From NCBI GenBank assembly GCA_947499635.1, contig CANMPD010000001.1, positions 434,001 through 498,000 of the forward strand: a stretch of DNA of 64,000 nucleotides. Reading direction: 5' to 3'. The notes below the pieces were generated by a model, which was not told the origin of the DNA, did not search any database, and saw only the letters and a program-made list of their open reading frames with translations. A program made the translations under genes and the position numbers. This stretch comes from an uncultured Paracoccaceae bacterium. Its GTDB lineage: Bacteria > Pseudomonadota > Alphaproteobacteria > Rhodobacterales > Rhodobacteraceae. This document shows, one piece after another, positions 8,867-20,071 of the stretch (its first letter is position 1; the number at the start of each line of letters is the position of its first letter).

Positions 8867-9646
8867 CTATACTGCGACTGGTGCCTTAATTGTAGGATCA
8901 GGGTCGTAACCAGTGATTTCAAAATCATCATATTTGAAGTCAAAGATGTCCTTAACCTGCCGTTTGAACCCAAGCTGCGGTAGCGTCTTTGGTGTACGAC
9001 TAAGAAGCTGTTTTACTTGATCATAGTGGTTCGAATAGATGTGCGCGTCGCCCAATGTGTGGACAAATGTACCAGCCTGATAGCCGGTCACATGCGCCAA
9101 CATCTCAAGTAACAAGGCATATGAAGCAATATTAAACGGAACCCCTAAGAACATATCCGCGGAACGTTGATATAGCTGTAGGTGTAGCTTGCCACCCAAT
9201 ACCTTAACCTGCCAAAGTGTATGGCATGGTGGCAATGCCATTTGTGGCACATCCACAGGGTTCCACGCCGATACAACCATACGACGACTGTCCGGCGCCG
9301 TCTTGATCTGGTCAACCAGATTTACAATCTGATCCACGCCACCGAAATCGCGCCATTGCCGTCCATAAACCGGCCCTAAGTCACCCGTTTCGTCTGCCCA
9401 CTCATCCCAGATCGTTACTTTGTTATCTTGCAGATACCGAATATTTGTATCGCCAGATAAAAACCAAAGAAGTTCATGAATGATCGAACGCAGGTGCAAT
9501 TTTTTTGTTGTTACCAATGGGAAACCTGCACTCAGATCATATCGCTGTTGCATCCCAAAACAAGAAGTTGTCCCCGTACCGGTTCGGTCCGTCGTCTCGA
9601 TCCCTGTGTCCAGAATATATTGCAACGCGTCGTGATATTGCTGCAT
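8867..9646 (-). CDS. thyA: Thymidylate synthase
   Basis: A 259-residue ThyA that methylates dUMP to dTMP using methylene-tetrahydrofolate. The catalytic cysteine is in [10 protein letters not shown], and the conserved [19 protein letters not shown] block follows. The start [10 protein letters not shown] at 9646 has an AAAGGGG site; the frame is open 36 codons further, but that extension does not resemble the family. It forms an operon with folA. Confidence 0.97.
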   Translation of the reverse strand: MQQYHDALQYILDTGIETTDRTGTGTTSCFGMQQRYDLSAGFPLVTTKKLHLRSIIHELLWFLSGDTNIRYLQDNKVTIWDEWADETGDLGPVYGRQWRDFGGVDQIVNLVDQIKTAPDSRRMVVSAWNPVDVPQMALPPCHTLWQVKVLGGKLHLQLYQRSADMFLGVPFNIASYALLLEMLAHVTGYQAGTFVHTLGDAHIYSNHYDQVKQLLSRTPKTLPQLGFKRQVKDIFDFKYDDFEITGYDPDPTIKAPVAV

Positions 9647-9813
9647 TCTATGCCCCTTTGCGCCTGTGCTTGCTCTGTCATACCGTCTGATACGCGTTAG
9701 TCCAAGCCCGTCAATGATCTTACTGGCCACTAAAGGTGCAAGGGCGCTCGACATTGTTGCGAAGCACAGTCAGAATGCGGCGGAAACATTATCTTGAGGC
9801 AAGGATTGAAAAC

Positions 9814-10242
9814 ATGGCTTTAAAATATCTCCACACAATGGTGCGTGTAAAAGATTTGGAAAAATCTATGGCTTTCTACAAACTACTAGGTCTGCAAGAG
9901 ACCAAACGTATGGAAAGTGAAAAAGGGCGCTTTTCATTAATTTTCATGGCGGCTCCAGGTCAAGAGGACACCCCCGTAGAACTTACCTATAACTGGGACG
10001 GTGATGATCAATTGCCTTCGGATAGCCGCCACTTTGGACATCTAGCCTACGAAGTAGATGATATCTATGCGACGTGCCAATTCTTGATGGACAACGGAGT
10101 GACAATCAATCGCCCACCTCGTGATGGTTACATGGCGTTTGTACGCTCACCAGACAACATCTCGGTTGAACTCTTGCAAGCAGGTGAGCGGCTTCAGCCT
10201 GCCGAACCATGGGCAAGCATGGAAAACACTGGTAGCTGGTAA
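9814..10242 (+). CDS. gloA: Lactoylglutathione lyase (glyoxalase I)
   Basis: A 142-residue vicinal-oxygen-chelate protein with two babab modules. The four metal ligands are visible: His in YLHTMVRV, Glu in PVELTYNW, His in FGHLAYEV and Glu in ISVELLQ. It converts the hemithioacetal of methylglyoxal and glutathione to lactoylglutathione. The start at 9814 has AAGGA upstream. It is divergent from thyA-folA, with 167 bases between the starts. Confidence 0.93.
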   Translation: MALKYLHTMVRVKDLEKSMAFYKLLGLQETKRMESEKGRFSLIFMAAPGQEDTPVELTYNWDGDDQLPSDSRHFGHLAYEVDDIYATCQFLMDNGVTINRPPRDGYMAFVRSPDNISVELLQAGERLQPAEPWASMENTGSW

Positions 10243-10256
10243 GTCACACCCCAATA

Positions 10257-10298
10257 AAGCCCTGTGCTTGCGATAAAGAGCATCTTTGTGCAGGGCTT
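10257..10298 (+). terminator. Possible terminator after gloA
   Basis: Arms AAGCCCTG and CAGGGCTT, with an inner AAAGA/TCTTT hairpin, 15 bases after the gloA stop. There is no clean T run, so the call is tentative. Confidence 0.4.
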
Positions 10299-10417
10299 AT
10301 AGTAGATATCAGCCGACATTTGGCGATATCTATTCTATTGTAGACAAATAGATAAGAGAGCTGAAAATGGTCTCTGGCAGCCACCCCGTCATTTTTTGAC
10401 GTTCATGGTGCCAAAAT

Positions 10418-10434
10418 GGTCACATTCTGTGACC
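10418..10434. promoter_or_regulatory. Perfect inverted repeat in a convergent gap
   Basis: GGTCACA-TTC-TGTGACC is a perfect 7-3-7 repeat. It lies between the 3' ends of gloA and the MarR gene, a 341-base stretch with no gene that I can see. A second hairpin, GAACGGG/CCCGTTC at 10551-10570, follows and lacks a T run. Neither is explained by the flanking genes; a small RNA with its own promoter is one option. Confidence 0.4.
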
Positions 10435-10583
10435 TCCCTATAACAACGGCATCGTAACCTATGGTGCAGACTTCGTTTACAGGGCGACAAAACAACATTC
10501 ATTTAACTTAGGGCATCCCAAACTAAAGGGTATATTGAACTGTCTTGGGTGAACGGGCAGTTTCCCGTTCTTGGCAGCATATC

Positions 10584-11081
10584 TTAGTAAATGTAGCGGA
10601 TCTGGTCTGACCAGTAACGCTCCATCCGTTTCAGCGAGGCTGTAATATCCTCGATCCCTTCGGCGCTAATCACACCTTTGGTCTCAAGCCCCTCTGCATG
10701 TCGTGAGAATAGTGAAGCGACAATATCGCGCACTTCACGGCCCCGAGGCGTCAAACGAACCCGCACGGAGCGGCGATCGATTTCACAGCGTTGATGGTGC
10801 ATATAGCCCATCTCAACCAGCTTTTTTAAGTTATAGCTGACATTGCTGCCTTGATAGTACCCACGGGACTTTAGTTCCCCTGCCGTCACTTCATTGTCGC
10901 CAATGTTGAACAGCAACAAAGCTTGTACCGCGTTAATGTCTAAGACACCTACGCGTTCAAACTCATCCTTGACTACATCCAGCAATAGGCGGTGCAAACG
11001 CTCCACCATTCCCAGTGCATCAAGATAACCAGTCATGAACCCTTTGTGGTCCGTCTGGCTGAAAGGTCGTTCCATACTCAT
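10584..11081 (-). CDS. MarR-family winged-helix regulator (LdtR-like)
   Basis: A 165-residue MarR-type dimeric repressor. The recognition region is GYYQGSNVSYNLKKLVEMGY, followed by a wing with CEIDRRSVRVRLT; N- and C-terminal helices supply the dimer interface. The N-terminal wording (GYLDALGMVERLHRLLLDVV) recalls the LdtR group of alphaproteobacteria, which is tied to cell-wall L,D-transpeptidases, but no such gene is nearby. A GGAGA site precedes the ATG at 11081. It lies 78 bases downstream of sdhE on the same strand. Confidence 0.85.
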   Translation of the reverse strand: MSMERPFSQTDHKGFMTGYLDALGMVERLHRLLLDVVKDEFERVGVLDINAVQALLLFNIGDNEVTAGELKSRGYYQGSNVSYNLKKLVEMGYMHHQRCEIDRRSVRVRLTPRGREVRDIVASLFSRHAEGLETKGVISAEGIEDITASLKRMERYWSDQIRYIY

Positions 11082-11159
11082 CCAGCATCTCCGAATCGAA
11101 ATTGCTTATGCCTTAAGATGCGAGATAATCCCCAAGAATGAGTTAAGCCGAATTTTCTT

Positions 11160-11461
11160 TTATTTTTGGAAGGTTTGTGCGATTTTATTAACCAACTCAA
11201 CTAGGGGGGATGGTGGTGCAACCTGACCGGTCACCCACTGATACAAATCCTGGTCATTTTCACTCAGAAGTTGATCATACAGGTCTAAATCTACGTCACT
11301 CATGATTTCTAGCTGATTTTCCGCAAAAGCAATCAGCAGAATATCCATTTCTTTAATGCCCCGCCGCATCGAACGCATTTTCAGGCGTTTGATACGGATA
11401 GGGCGACCTTCATTTGTTGGCGCGACTTCACGTAGTCGATTACCGTCAAAAAATGCGTTGC

Positions 11462-11465
<4 letters not shown>
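11160..11465 (-). CDS. sdhE: Succinate dehydrogenase assembly factor SdhE
   Basis: A 101-residue SdhE/Sdh5 (PF03937) protein that helps attach FAD to the flavoprotein subunit of succinate dehydrogenase. The conserved RRGIKEMDILL segment, holding the RGxxE motif, and the acidic LSENDQDLYQWVTGQ stretch are present. It starts with GTG inside the stop of the upstream XRE gene (GTGA overlap), so it is probably translationally coupled. No sdh genes are in the window. Confidence 0.93.
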
Positions 11466-13267
<1,802 letters not shown>

Positions 13268-13303
13268 CGGCGAAACAGTTCGCTGCGTGATGCGCGGCAA
13301 CGA

Positions 13304-13332
13304 ACACTCCGGTGCTATTGGCACCGGAGTGT
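13304..13332 (+). terminator. Rho-independent terminator after the aminotransferase gene
   Basis: A 12-bp perfect stem (ACACTCCGGTGC and complement) with a 5-base loop, followed by an A/T-rich tract. Confidence 0.8.
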
Positions 13333-13440
13333 ATTATTTATTCTTACATATCCATTTATTGTGCACAGTTTCGACTTCCACTTGCCTATGGTGTGCAGAT
13401 CATTAGCTTAACCTACAAGCCTTTAGCGTCGCGAGTTCCC

Positions 13441-13848
13441 ATGTCCCCTTCCCTGCCAGAGTACTATTTCCGTATCCGTGAAAATGGAGCCCTTGTGTTT
13501 CGCTTGGACACTGAGAACCGCAACCGTAGGATCGAAATGGATCAAATAGCGGTTGTTCATCTCAAACGTGGTGACATCAAACCCCACGGAGATCGCATCC
13601 TCAGCCCAAATGACCTAACGGCGATCCGCGCTTGGATGCAGGAGCGCACCACACTGGTCGAACGCCGTGAGGTCGACGACATTTTACGTACAGTGGATCA
13701 TTTGAATCTCACCGCTCAATGGGTTCAAAGCCGCGCAACAGATGATCAACTTGATCAGGTAACCGATACGCTTTTGATGGCGATGCATGATCTGCGCCAA
13801 GTTTTGGTGCGTAAAAAATCAGACCGTTTGAGCGCAAGTAAGAGCTGA
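13441..13848 (+). CDS. Conserved-looking hypothetical protein
   Basis: A 135-residue soluble protein I do not recognise by name. It begins MSPSLPEYYFRIRENGALVF, a compact beta-rich start (residues 5-35), followed by charged helices (WMQERTTLVERREVDDILRT) and a C-terminal amphipathic helix. No signal peptide or membrane segment is seen. The start at 13441 is chosen from protein character; the ribosome site is poor. It stands alone between the aminotransferase terminator and the convergent NicO gene. Coding character is good; the function is unknown. Confidence 0.7.
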   Translation: MSPSLPEYYFRIRENGALVFRLDTENRNRRIEMDQIAVVHLKRGDIKPHGDRILSPNDLTAIRAWMQERTTLVERREVDDILRTVDHLNLTAQWVQSRATDDQLDQVTDTLLMAMHDLRQVLVRKKSDRLSASKS

Positions 13849-13939
13849 GATCGGCATTCTTAATACCTCTGTTTCGTTTTCGATCTTGTTTCCGAATGCG
13901 AGGCATGCAGAGGTGCCGACATATACAGGGCGGCTGGAT

Positions 13940-14986
13940 CTAAAGTGCAGTTACCAGCAAAGACAAGCAGATCCACACCACCAACGCGCCGGCACCCAAC
14001 TCAATCATGGCCACCAGACGCCGCAAGCCCGTTGCCGCCAAGGTCTGTAAAAGCCCTCCGCGTAGGCCCACAGCCGCAACAGCAACCCCAGTGGTAATCA
14101 TCGCCGTCCCCAACCCCATCGAAAGAGCTCCTAAAACGCCGGCACCTAAAATTCCCATGCGCCAGGTGAGCAGCAATAGGAAGATTGCCCCAGTACAAGG
14201 CCGAATTGCGATCGTCACGATCAACGCCAATGCATCTCGAACGGATGTCAGTTCCTGAACCTCTTCCAGTGTGGGTCCATGGCGGTGACCGCAACTTTCA
14301 CACACGCCTGATGAATGCGAATGACCGTTTTCATGCGTGTGATTGTGACCCGAAGCGTGGCTTTGGTGAGTCTTCACATTTTGAGTGTTTCGTAAGGTCA
14401 ACAACCGCCGCGCGCCACGTAATGCCAGATACATCCCCACAAGCGCCATCAAACCATAAGATAAAGGTGCCAGCCAATGTTCAGCAGCCTGCGTAATCTC
14501 GCTTCGGGTCCATCCTAATCCCCAAGCTGTCCCTGCGACAAGCACAATGGCTGTGCAAGCCTGTGCCAAAGAAGCCGCAAAGGAAATCGCCACAAGCCGA
14601 ATAACAGCCACGCGTTGCCCCAAAGCATAACCGCCAATAACAATCTTACCATGTCCCGGACCCGCGGCATGAAAGAGACCATAAGCGAAACTTATACTAC
14701 AAAGACCGAGTAAGGCCCCTGGTTCGCCCGCACGCAAGGCACGCAGCGCCACAGCCAGTGCAGTTTGTGCCTCACGTTGACCTGCTGCAGCCCAAATACG
14801 TAAATCAACCAACCCACCAAACGCAAAGAGCCACACGGCAAGCCCAACCACACCAAACGCGACTCCGCCCAGCAACAATGCCAATAATCTGCGTCCAAAT
14901 TGCGATACGACGACCGATGCCTCTTCTGTTTTGGTATGAGGCGTCATGCAGTCGCCATGCAGTTTAACTTGGGACGTTTGTGTCAT
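13940..14986 (-). CDS. NicO/RcnA-type nickel-cobalt exporter
   Basis: A 348-residue inner-membrane protein with about six to seven helices. It has the NicO signature FHAAGPGHGK near residue 105 and a histidine-rich cytoplasmic loop (HASGHNHTHENGHSHSS, then CESCGHRHG) near residues 210-240 that can bind Ni, Co or Zn. RcnA-like members export nickel and cobalt; other members import. A second helix bundle (ALIVTIAIRPCTGAIFLLL) completes the fold. It overlaps the DUF1007 gene by one base (TAATG), so the two are expressed together. The transport direction is inferred. Confidence 0.88.
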   Translation of the reverse strand: MTQTSQVKLHGDCMTPHTKTEEASVVVSQFGRRLLALLLGGVAFGVVGLAVWLFAFGGLVDLRIWAAAGQREAQTALAVALRALRAGEPGALLGLCSISFAYGLFHAAGPGHGKIVIGGYALGQRVAVIRLVAISFAASLAQACTAIVLVAGTAWGLGWTRSEITQAAEHWLAPLSYGLMALVGMYLALRGARRLLTLRNTQNVKTHQSHASGHNHTHENGHSHSSGVCESCGHRHGPTLEEVQELTSVRDALALIVTIAIRPCTGAIFLLLLTWRMGILGAGVLGALSMGLGTAMITTGVAVAAVGLRGGLLQTLAATGLRRLVAMIELGAGALVVWICLSLLVTAL

Positions 14987-15705
14987 TACGTGTCCTTACA
15001 GTGCAAGTGCACGACTGCTGCAAAGGCTTCTCCGACTTCAGGGTAAGCCGCCTCGACCTGATCTTGCGGCGTTGCATACAACAGCTCCTCGACCTTGGAA
15101 TAAGCCGCATTCAAGTCTGGTTGCGTAACTTGTACAGAGCAATTTTGGCCGGTGTTATCTTGATTTGTGCGATCTTGCCCATTCATCGCTGCAATCTGTG
15201 CCTGCTTCAATTCATATGAAGAGTAATAACCCGGGTCGTAGGCTTTTATCTGCAATTGATCCGCAGAGATGGGTGTATCCAACAGGCGGCGGTGCCGAGA
15301 GATGATCTGACCATTCGCCACTGTGACACCCAAATCCTGCGGTTTTCCCAAAGCAATCGGTCCTGCCGCATTCTTAGTTGTGGTCACATAAAGGTCTCCA
15401 TTGAATTCTGCATCCCACTGCAGATCGAACCCCTGCAACTGCCCTAATTCACCTGAAGTGAGTTGACCGTCAAAATCACTATCCAGCCCACGTTCTTCCA
15501 ATATAACAAGGGAATAGAAATCATCATAAGCCCAGGTCACATCCACGGCAACCAACTGTCCTTGCGCATCGATCTCGAGCATCAATGACGTATCAATGAA
15601 CACGTGTGGGTGTGCATGAGTGGGCGATATAGCAAAACATAGGGCTGCAGCCGTATATGCCAAACGTATCCCAAGCTTACGAACATTCGAAAAAGGTTTT
15701 TTCAT
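14986..15705 (-). CDS. DUF1007 periplasmic metal-related protein
   Basis: A 239-residue exported protein. The signal peptide runs to about residue 31, ending THA, so the mature protein begins HPHVFIDTS, the hallmark of DUF1007. A free N-terminal His followed by a second His could form a metal site. The protein also contains DSDFDGQLTSGEL, which resembles an EF-hand-like calcium loop. The ATG at 15705 is preferred to the TTG at 15711. It pairs with the NicO exporter, as DUF1007 genes often do, suggesting delivery of divalent metal to or from the transporter. Confidence 0.87.
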   Translation of the reverse strand: MKKPFSNVRKLGIRLAYTAAALCFAISPTHAHPHVFIDTSLMLEIDAQGQLVAVDVTWAYDDFYSLVILEERGLDSDFDGQLTSGELGQLQGFDLQWDAEFNGDLYVTTTKNAAGPIALGKPQDLGVTVANGQIISRHRRLLDTPISADQLQIKAYDPGYYSSYELKQAQIAAMNGQDRTNQDNTGQNCSVQVTQPDLNAAYSKVEELLYATPQDQVEAAYPEVGEAFAAVVHLHCKDT

Positions 15706-15713
15706 ATTCAAAA

Positions 15714-15730
15714 CGTAAACTTATGTTACG
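15714..15730. promoter_or_regulatory. Inverted repeat CGTAA-N7-TTACG at the DUF1007 start
   Basis: A 17-bp element beginning nine bases upstream of the DUF1007 ATG at 15705. Arms are 5 bp. Its position would let a bound repressor block the gene. It only partly resembles zinc-regulator boxes. Confidence 0.3.
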
Positions 15731-16000
15731 CGCCAAGCAATGCCTCTCCATGAGAATAAAATCAAACTCTGTTGAACCGACAGCCAACCAGCAGAATTGC
15801 GCTGGTTGAACCTTATTTCTCCCAGCTAACGAGGCAAAAATCGATATTGTTCTGGATCTATACCGGTCCCTCGAAACGCCTGTCATCCTCGTATTTAGCG
15901 GTTAAATCGCCAAAGCATCCCAAGACGGTGTCGAGAATCCGAGACACCCCCTTTCCCCGCGTCACAACATCGGCCATACTAAGAGAAATAGTACTATAAT

Positions 16001-17971
16001 ATGAGCAGCATAATGGCCGATGATCTTTTGAACTCCGCCCCAGTCGAGACCTATGACGCCTCCTCCATTGAAGTGTTGGAAGGGCTAGAGCCCGTCCGCC
16101 AGCGTCCTGGTATGTATATCGGCGGCACAGATGAGCGCGCGCTGCACCATATGGTGGCTGAAATCCTCGACAACTCGATGGATGAAGCCGTCGCGGGCCA
16201 CGCCAATCGCATCGAGGTCGAATTGCACGCGGATTACTCCGTCACCGTGCGTGACAATGGACGCGGCATTCCAATTGACCCACACCCTAAGTTCCCCGAG
16301 AAATCCGCACTCGAAGTGATCTTGTGCACTCTACATGCGGGCGGTAAGTTTTCAGGCAAAGCCTATCAAACATCAGGTGGTTTGCATGGCGTGGGTTCGT
16401 CAGTCGTAAACGCACTGTCTGACGTTATGGTTGTTCAAGTTGCTAAGAATAAAGAACTATTTGAACAAAGCTTTTCACGTGGCATCCCACAAGGCCCTGT
16501 TTCAAAGATCGGCGCGGCTCCCAATCGGCGCGGCACATCCGTGACATTTCACGCAGATGAACAAATCTTTGGCTCTCATAAGTTCAAGCCCAAACGCCTG
16601 ATGACGTTGGTGCGTTCAAAGGCCTATCTGTTCTCGGGCGTTGAAATTCGTTGGAAATCGGCCATCGACGACAAGGAAACTCCGCTTGAGGCCACGTTTC
16701 ATTTTCCTGGCGGCCTTCGCGATTACCTCAGTGAGGTGCTTGGAAAAGCTTCCATTTATGCTGAGGCACCGTTCGCAGGTAAAGTCGAATTCAGCGAAAA
16801 GTTCGGCCAGCCCGGATATGTTGAATGGGCGATCAACTGGACACCTTCGCGCGATGGCTTCACACAATCCTATTGTAATACAGTCCCCACCCCAGAGGGC
16901 GGAACCCATGTCGCAGGTTTTTGGGCGGCAATCCTTAAAGGCGTCAAAGCTTATGGCGAATTGGTTGGGAATAAAAAGGCCAGCCAAATTACCCGCGATG
17001 ACTTGATGGCTGGCGGCTGCGCGTTGGTGTCGTGTTTCATCGCGGACCCTGCCTTTGTCGGACAAACCAAAGACCGACTGTCGTCGGAATCCGCCACAAA
17101 GATGGTCGAAAATTCGGTTCGTGACCACTTTGACAACTGGTTGGCCGCCGATACCAAATCTGCAGGCGCTATCCTTGATTTCCTTATTCTGCGCGCCGAA
17201 GAGCGCCTGCGACGTAAGCAGGAAAAGGAAACCCAACGTAAATCAGCAACCAAAAAGCTGCGCCTGCCCGGAAAACTGACGGATTGCACATCTAAAGACC
17301 GTTCAGGCACCGAGTTGTTTATCGTCGAGGGAGACTCGGCCGGTGGATCGGGTAAAGGCGCACGTAAACGTGAAACCCAAGCCTTGTTGCCGCTTAAGGG
17401 AAAGATCCTCAACGTACTGGGTGCAGCATCAAATAAACTATCATCAAATGCAGAGATCCGTGATCTATGCGAGGCACTGGGTGTCGGCGTCGGAACCAAG
17501 TTCAACATTGATGACCTCCGGTATGATAAAATTATCATCATGACGGATGCGGATGTCGACGGCGCACATATCGCCGCCCTGTTGATGACTTTCTTTTTCA
17601 CCCAAATGCGCCCCTTAATCGACCAAGGCCATTTATATCTGGCCTGCCCCCCCCTGTTCCGTCTGAGCCAAGGTGCAAAACGCGTCTATTGTCTGGATGA
17701 GGCTGAACGCGATATGTGGATGGAAAAAGGGCTCGGTGGTAAAGGCAAAATCGACGTGTCTCGTTTTAAGGGACTGGGTGAAATGGATGCCAAAGACCTC
17801 AAAGAAACCACGATGGATCCCAAAACCCGTAAACTCATCCGCGTTACAATTGACGAGGATGAGCCGGGGGAAACCGGTGATTTGGTCGAACGTCTGATGG
17901 GTAAGAAACCGGAATTACGCTTTCAATACATCCAAGAAAATGCGAAATTCGTCGAAGAATTAGACCTATAG
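16001..17971 (+). CDS. parE: DNA topoisomerase IV subunit B
   Basis: A 656-residue type IIA topoisomerase ATPase subunit. It has the GHKL ATPase motifs (EILDNSMDEA, VRDNGRGIP, GGLHGVGSSVVNAL), a transducer domain, and a TOPRIM domain with VEGDSAGG and TDADVDGAHIAALL. Its length and the RRKQEKETQRKSATKKLRLPGKL linker fit ParE rather than GyrB. With ParC it decatenates daughter chromosomes. Starts at 16001 and 16013 (MADDLL) are both possible and neither has a strong ribosome site. parC is not in the window. Confidence 0.95.
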   Translation: MSSIMADDLLNSAPVETYDASSIEVLEGLEPVRQRPGMYIGGTDERALHHMVAEILDNSMDEAVAGHANRIEVELHADYSVTVRDNGRGIPIDPHPKFPEKSALEVILCTLHAGGKFSGKAYQTSGGLHGVGSSVVNALSDVMVVQVAKNKELFEQSFSRGIPQGPVSKIGAAPNRRGTSVTFHADEQIFGSHKFKPKRLMTLVRSKAYLFSGVEIRWKSAIDDKETPLEATFHFPGGLRDYLSEVLGKASIYAEAPFAGKVEFSEKFGQPGYVEWAINWTPSRDGFTQSYCNTVPTPEGGTHVAGFWAAILKGVKAYGELVGNKKASQITRDDLMAGGCALVSCFIADPAFVGQTKDRLSSESATKMVENSVRDHFDNWLAADTKSAGAILDFLILRAEERLRRKQEKETQRKSATKKLRLPGKLTDCTSKDRSGTELFIVEGDSAGGSGKGARKRETQALLPLKGKILNVLGAASNKLSSNAEIRDLCEALGVGVGTKFNIDDLRYDKIIIMTDADVDGAHIAALLMTFFFTQMRPLIDQGHLYLACPPLFRLSQGAKRVYCLDEAERDMWMEKGLGGKGKIDVSRFKGLGEMDAKDLKETTMDPKTRKLIRVTIDEDEPGETGDLVERLMGKKPELRFQYIQENAKFVEELDL

Positions 17972-18177
17972 GCAAAGGCCACTGCCGTTCCTGCACAGGC
18001 CCTGTGAAGCCATACACCAGCGTGGTATGTCATGTTCTTTCGCGGTAAAAACAGCCCTAAACACCAAAACACGGGCTTACGAGGCGTTTCTACACGGGCT
18101 TATTCCAGATTCCCTCTGGCTTTTAACCCAATAGCAGGGTATCCGCGCATCAACCTCATATCTAAAGGCAGATACTC

Positions 18178-19998
18178 ATGGACCTGCGCAATATTGCGAT
18201 CATCGCGCACGTTGACCACGGTAAAACAACCCTAGTTGACGAGCTACTTAAACAATCCGGCGCGTTTCGCGAGAACCAAGCCGTTGCAGAACGTGCTATG
18301 GACAGCAACGATTTGGAGCGCGAGCGCGGGATTACCATCCTCGCCAAGGCGACTTCGGTTGAATGGAACAATACCCGTATCAACATCGTCGACACGCCCG
18401 GCCACGCCGACTTTGGTGGCGAAGTTGAGCGGATCCTGTCCATGGTGGACGGTGTTGTCCTTTTGGTTGATGCTGCCGAAGGCCCAATGCCGCAAACCAA
18501 ATTTGTGACGTCCAAAGCCCTTGCATTAGGCCTACGTCCAATTGTTGTTGTGAACAAAGTCGACAAGCCCGATGGTGAACCTGACCGCGCTTTGGACGAG
18601 TGCTTTGATCTGTTTGCCAACCTTGGCGCCAACGACGAACAACTTGATTTCCCAACCATGTACGCATCTGGCCGGTCTGGCTGGGCGGATATGTCATTAG
18701 ACGGGCCGCGCAAAGATCTGTCCGCGCTGTTTGACCTGATTGTTGAACATGTCCCCGCACCTAAGCAGCTTGAAGCGATGGACAAGCCATTCAGCATGCT
18801 GGCGACCACCCTCGGTGCTGACCCCTTCATGGGCCGTATCCTGACAGGCCGCGTTGAAAGTGGTACTTTGAAAGCCGGTGATAGCCTCAAGGCTTTGTCG
18901 CGTGACGGCAAGCTCATCGAAAACTTTCGCTGCACTAAAATTTTGGCCTTCCGTGGCCTAGGCCAACAGGCGATCGATCTTGCCGAAGCGGGGGATATTG
19001 TTTCCATCGCAGGTATGTCCGAAGCAACCGTAGCCGACACATTGCTGGCCCCGTCGCTGGACACTCCGCTGCCAGCGCAACCGATTGATCCACCAACCAT
19101 CACAGTCACCTTTGGTATCAACGACAGCCCATTGGCCGGTCGCGATGGTAAAAAGGTACAATCACGCGTCATTCGTGATCGCCTGATGAAGGAAGCAGAA
19201 TCAAACGTTGCAATCAAAATCACCGACACGCCAGGCGGTGAAGCGTTTGAAGTTGCCGGTCGTGGCGAATTGCAAATGGGTGTTTTGATCGAAAACATGC
19301 GCCGCGAAGGGTTTGAATTATCAATCTCTCGTCCTCAGGTTCTATTTACCGAGGAAAACGGCCAGCGTATGGAACCCGTTGAAGAGGCAACTATTGACGT
19401 TGATGACGAGTATTCAGGTGTTGTCATCGAAAAACTGACTGGCCACCGCAAAGGTGACTTGGTCGAGATGAAACCAGCTGGCGCCGGGAAAACTCGTATC
19501 ATCGTGCACGTGCCGTCACGTGGTCTGATCGGCTATCACGGCGAATTCCTAACGGACACACGCGGTACTGGCGTATTGAACCGTGTTTTCCACGGTTGGA
19601 CACCACACAAGGGCAATATCCCTGGTCGTCGCGCTGGCGTTTTGATCTCAATGGAAAACGGGACGTCTGTCGCATTCGCACTTTGGAACCTCGAAGATCG
19701 CGGCAAAATGATGATTGGTGCACAAGAGGACGTTTACACAGGTATGATCATCGGCGAACACAGCCGTGAAAACGATCTGGAAGTGAACCCGCTGAAAGGT
19801 AAGAAACTGACAAACGTACGTGCGTCAGGTACCGATGATGCCGTTCGCTTGACAACACCTATGACACTGTCTCTGGAAGAAGCCATTGCATACATCGACA
19901 ACGATGAACTGGTTGAAGTGACACCCAATAATGTACGCCTGCGCAAACGTTATCTGGACCCTCACGAGCGTAAGCGCATGGCAAAGACGAACTCTTAA
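18178..19998 (+). CDS. typA: Ribosome-binding GTPase TypA/BipA
   Basis: A 606-residue translational GTPase. G motifs are [10 protein letters not shown] (G1), RERGITI (G2), VDTPGHADF (G3) and VVNKVDKPD (G4). EF-G-like domains II, III and V follow, then the BipA-specific C-terminal domain ([20 protein letters not shown]). It acts on the ribosome in 50S assembly and stress or low-temperature growth. It is a monocistronic gene ended by a perfect palindromic terminator. Confidence 0.96.
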   Translation: MDLRNIAIIAHVDHGKTTLVDELLKQSGAFRENQAVAERAMDSNDLERERGITILAKATSVEWNNTRINIVDTPGHADFGGEVERILSMVDGVVLLVDAAEGPMPQTKFVTSKALALGLRPIVVVNKVDKPDGEPDRALDECFDLFANLGANDEQLDFPTMYASGRSGWADMSLDGPRKDLSALFDLIVEHVPAPKQLEAMDKPFSMLATTLGADPFMGRILTGRVESGTLKAGDSLKALSRDGKLIENFRCTKILAFRGLGQQAIDLAEAGDIVSIAGMSEATVADTLLAPSLDTPLPAQPIDPPTITVTFGINDSPLAGRDGKKVQSRVIRDRLMKEAESNVAIKITDTPGGEAFEVAGRGELQMGVLIENMRREGFELSISRPQVLFTEENGQRMEPVEEATIDVDDEYSGVVIEKLTGHRKGDLVEMKPAGAGKTRIIVHVPSRGLIGYHGEFLTDTRGTGVLNRVFHGWTPHKGNIPGRRAGVLISMENGTSVAFALWNLEDRGKMMIGAQEDVYTGMIIGEHSRENDLEVNPLKGKKLTNVRASGTDDAVRLTTPMTLSLEEAIAYIDNDELVEVTPNNVRLRKRYLDPHERKRMAKTNS

Positions 19999-20024
19999 TC
20001 ACAGAGACTCATCCGTTTATTAAG

Positions 20025-20050
20025 AAAAGGCCGCCCATGGGCGGCCTTTT
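20025..20050. terminator. Bidirectional terminator, perfect 26-base palindrome
   Basis: AAAAGGCCGCCC and its exact complement meet with no spacer. It serves typA and the convergent acidic hypothetical gene. Confidence 0.9.
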
Positions 20051-20071
20051 GGCTATTCTGGATAAGCTCTG

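Noticed and set aside
10418-10434. CRP/FNR site
   Set aside because: The half-sites are in TCACA...TGTGA order with 3-base spacing, the reverse of a CRP site, and no promoter is needed here.
16616-17601. Overlapping minus-strand frames opposite parE
   Set aside because: They are shadows of parE codon use; no motif or start signal.
18162-19298. Long minus-strand open frame (378 codons) opposite typA
   Set aside because: It is antisense to a clear GTPase gene, is rich in Ser/Arg/Pro as expected from the complement of typA codons, and has no ribosome site or family pattern.
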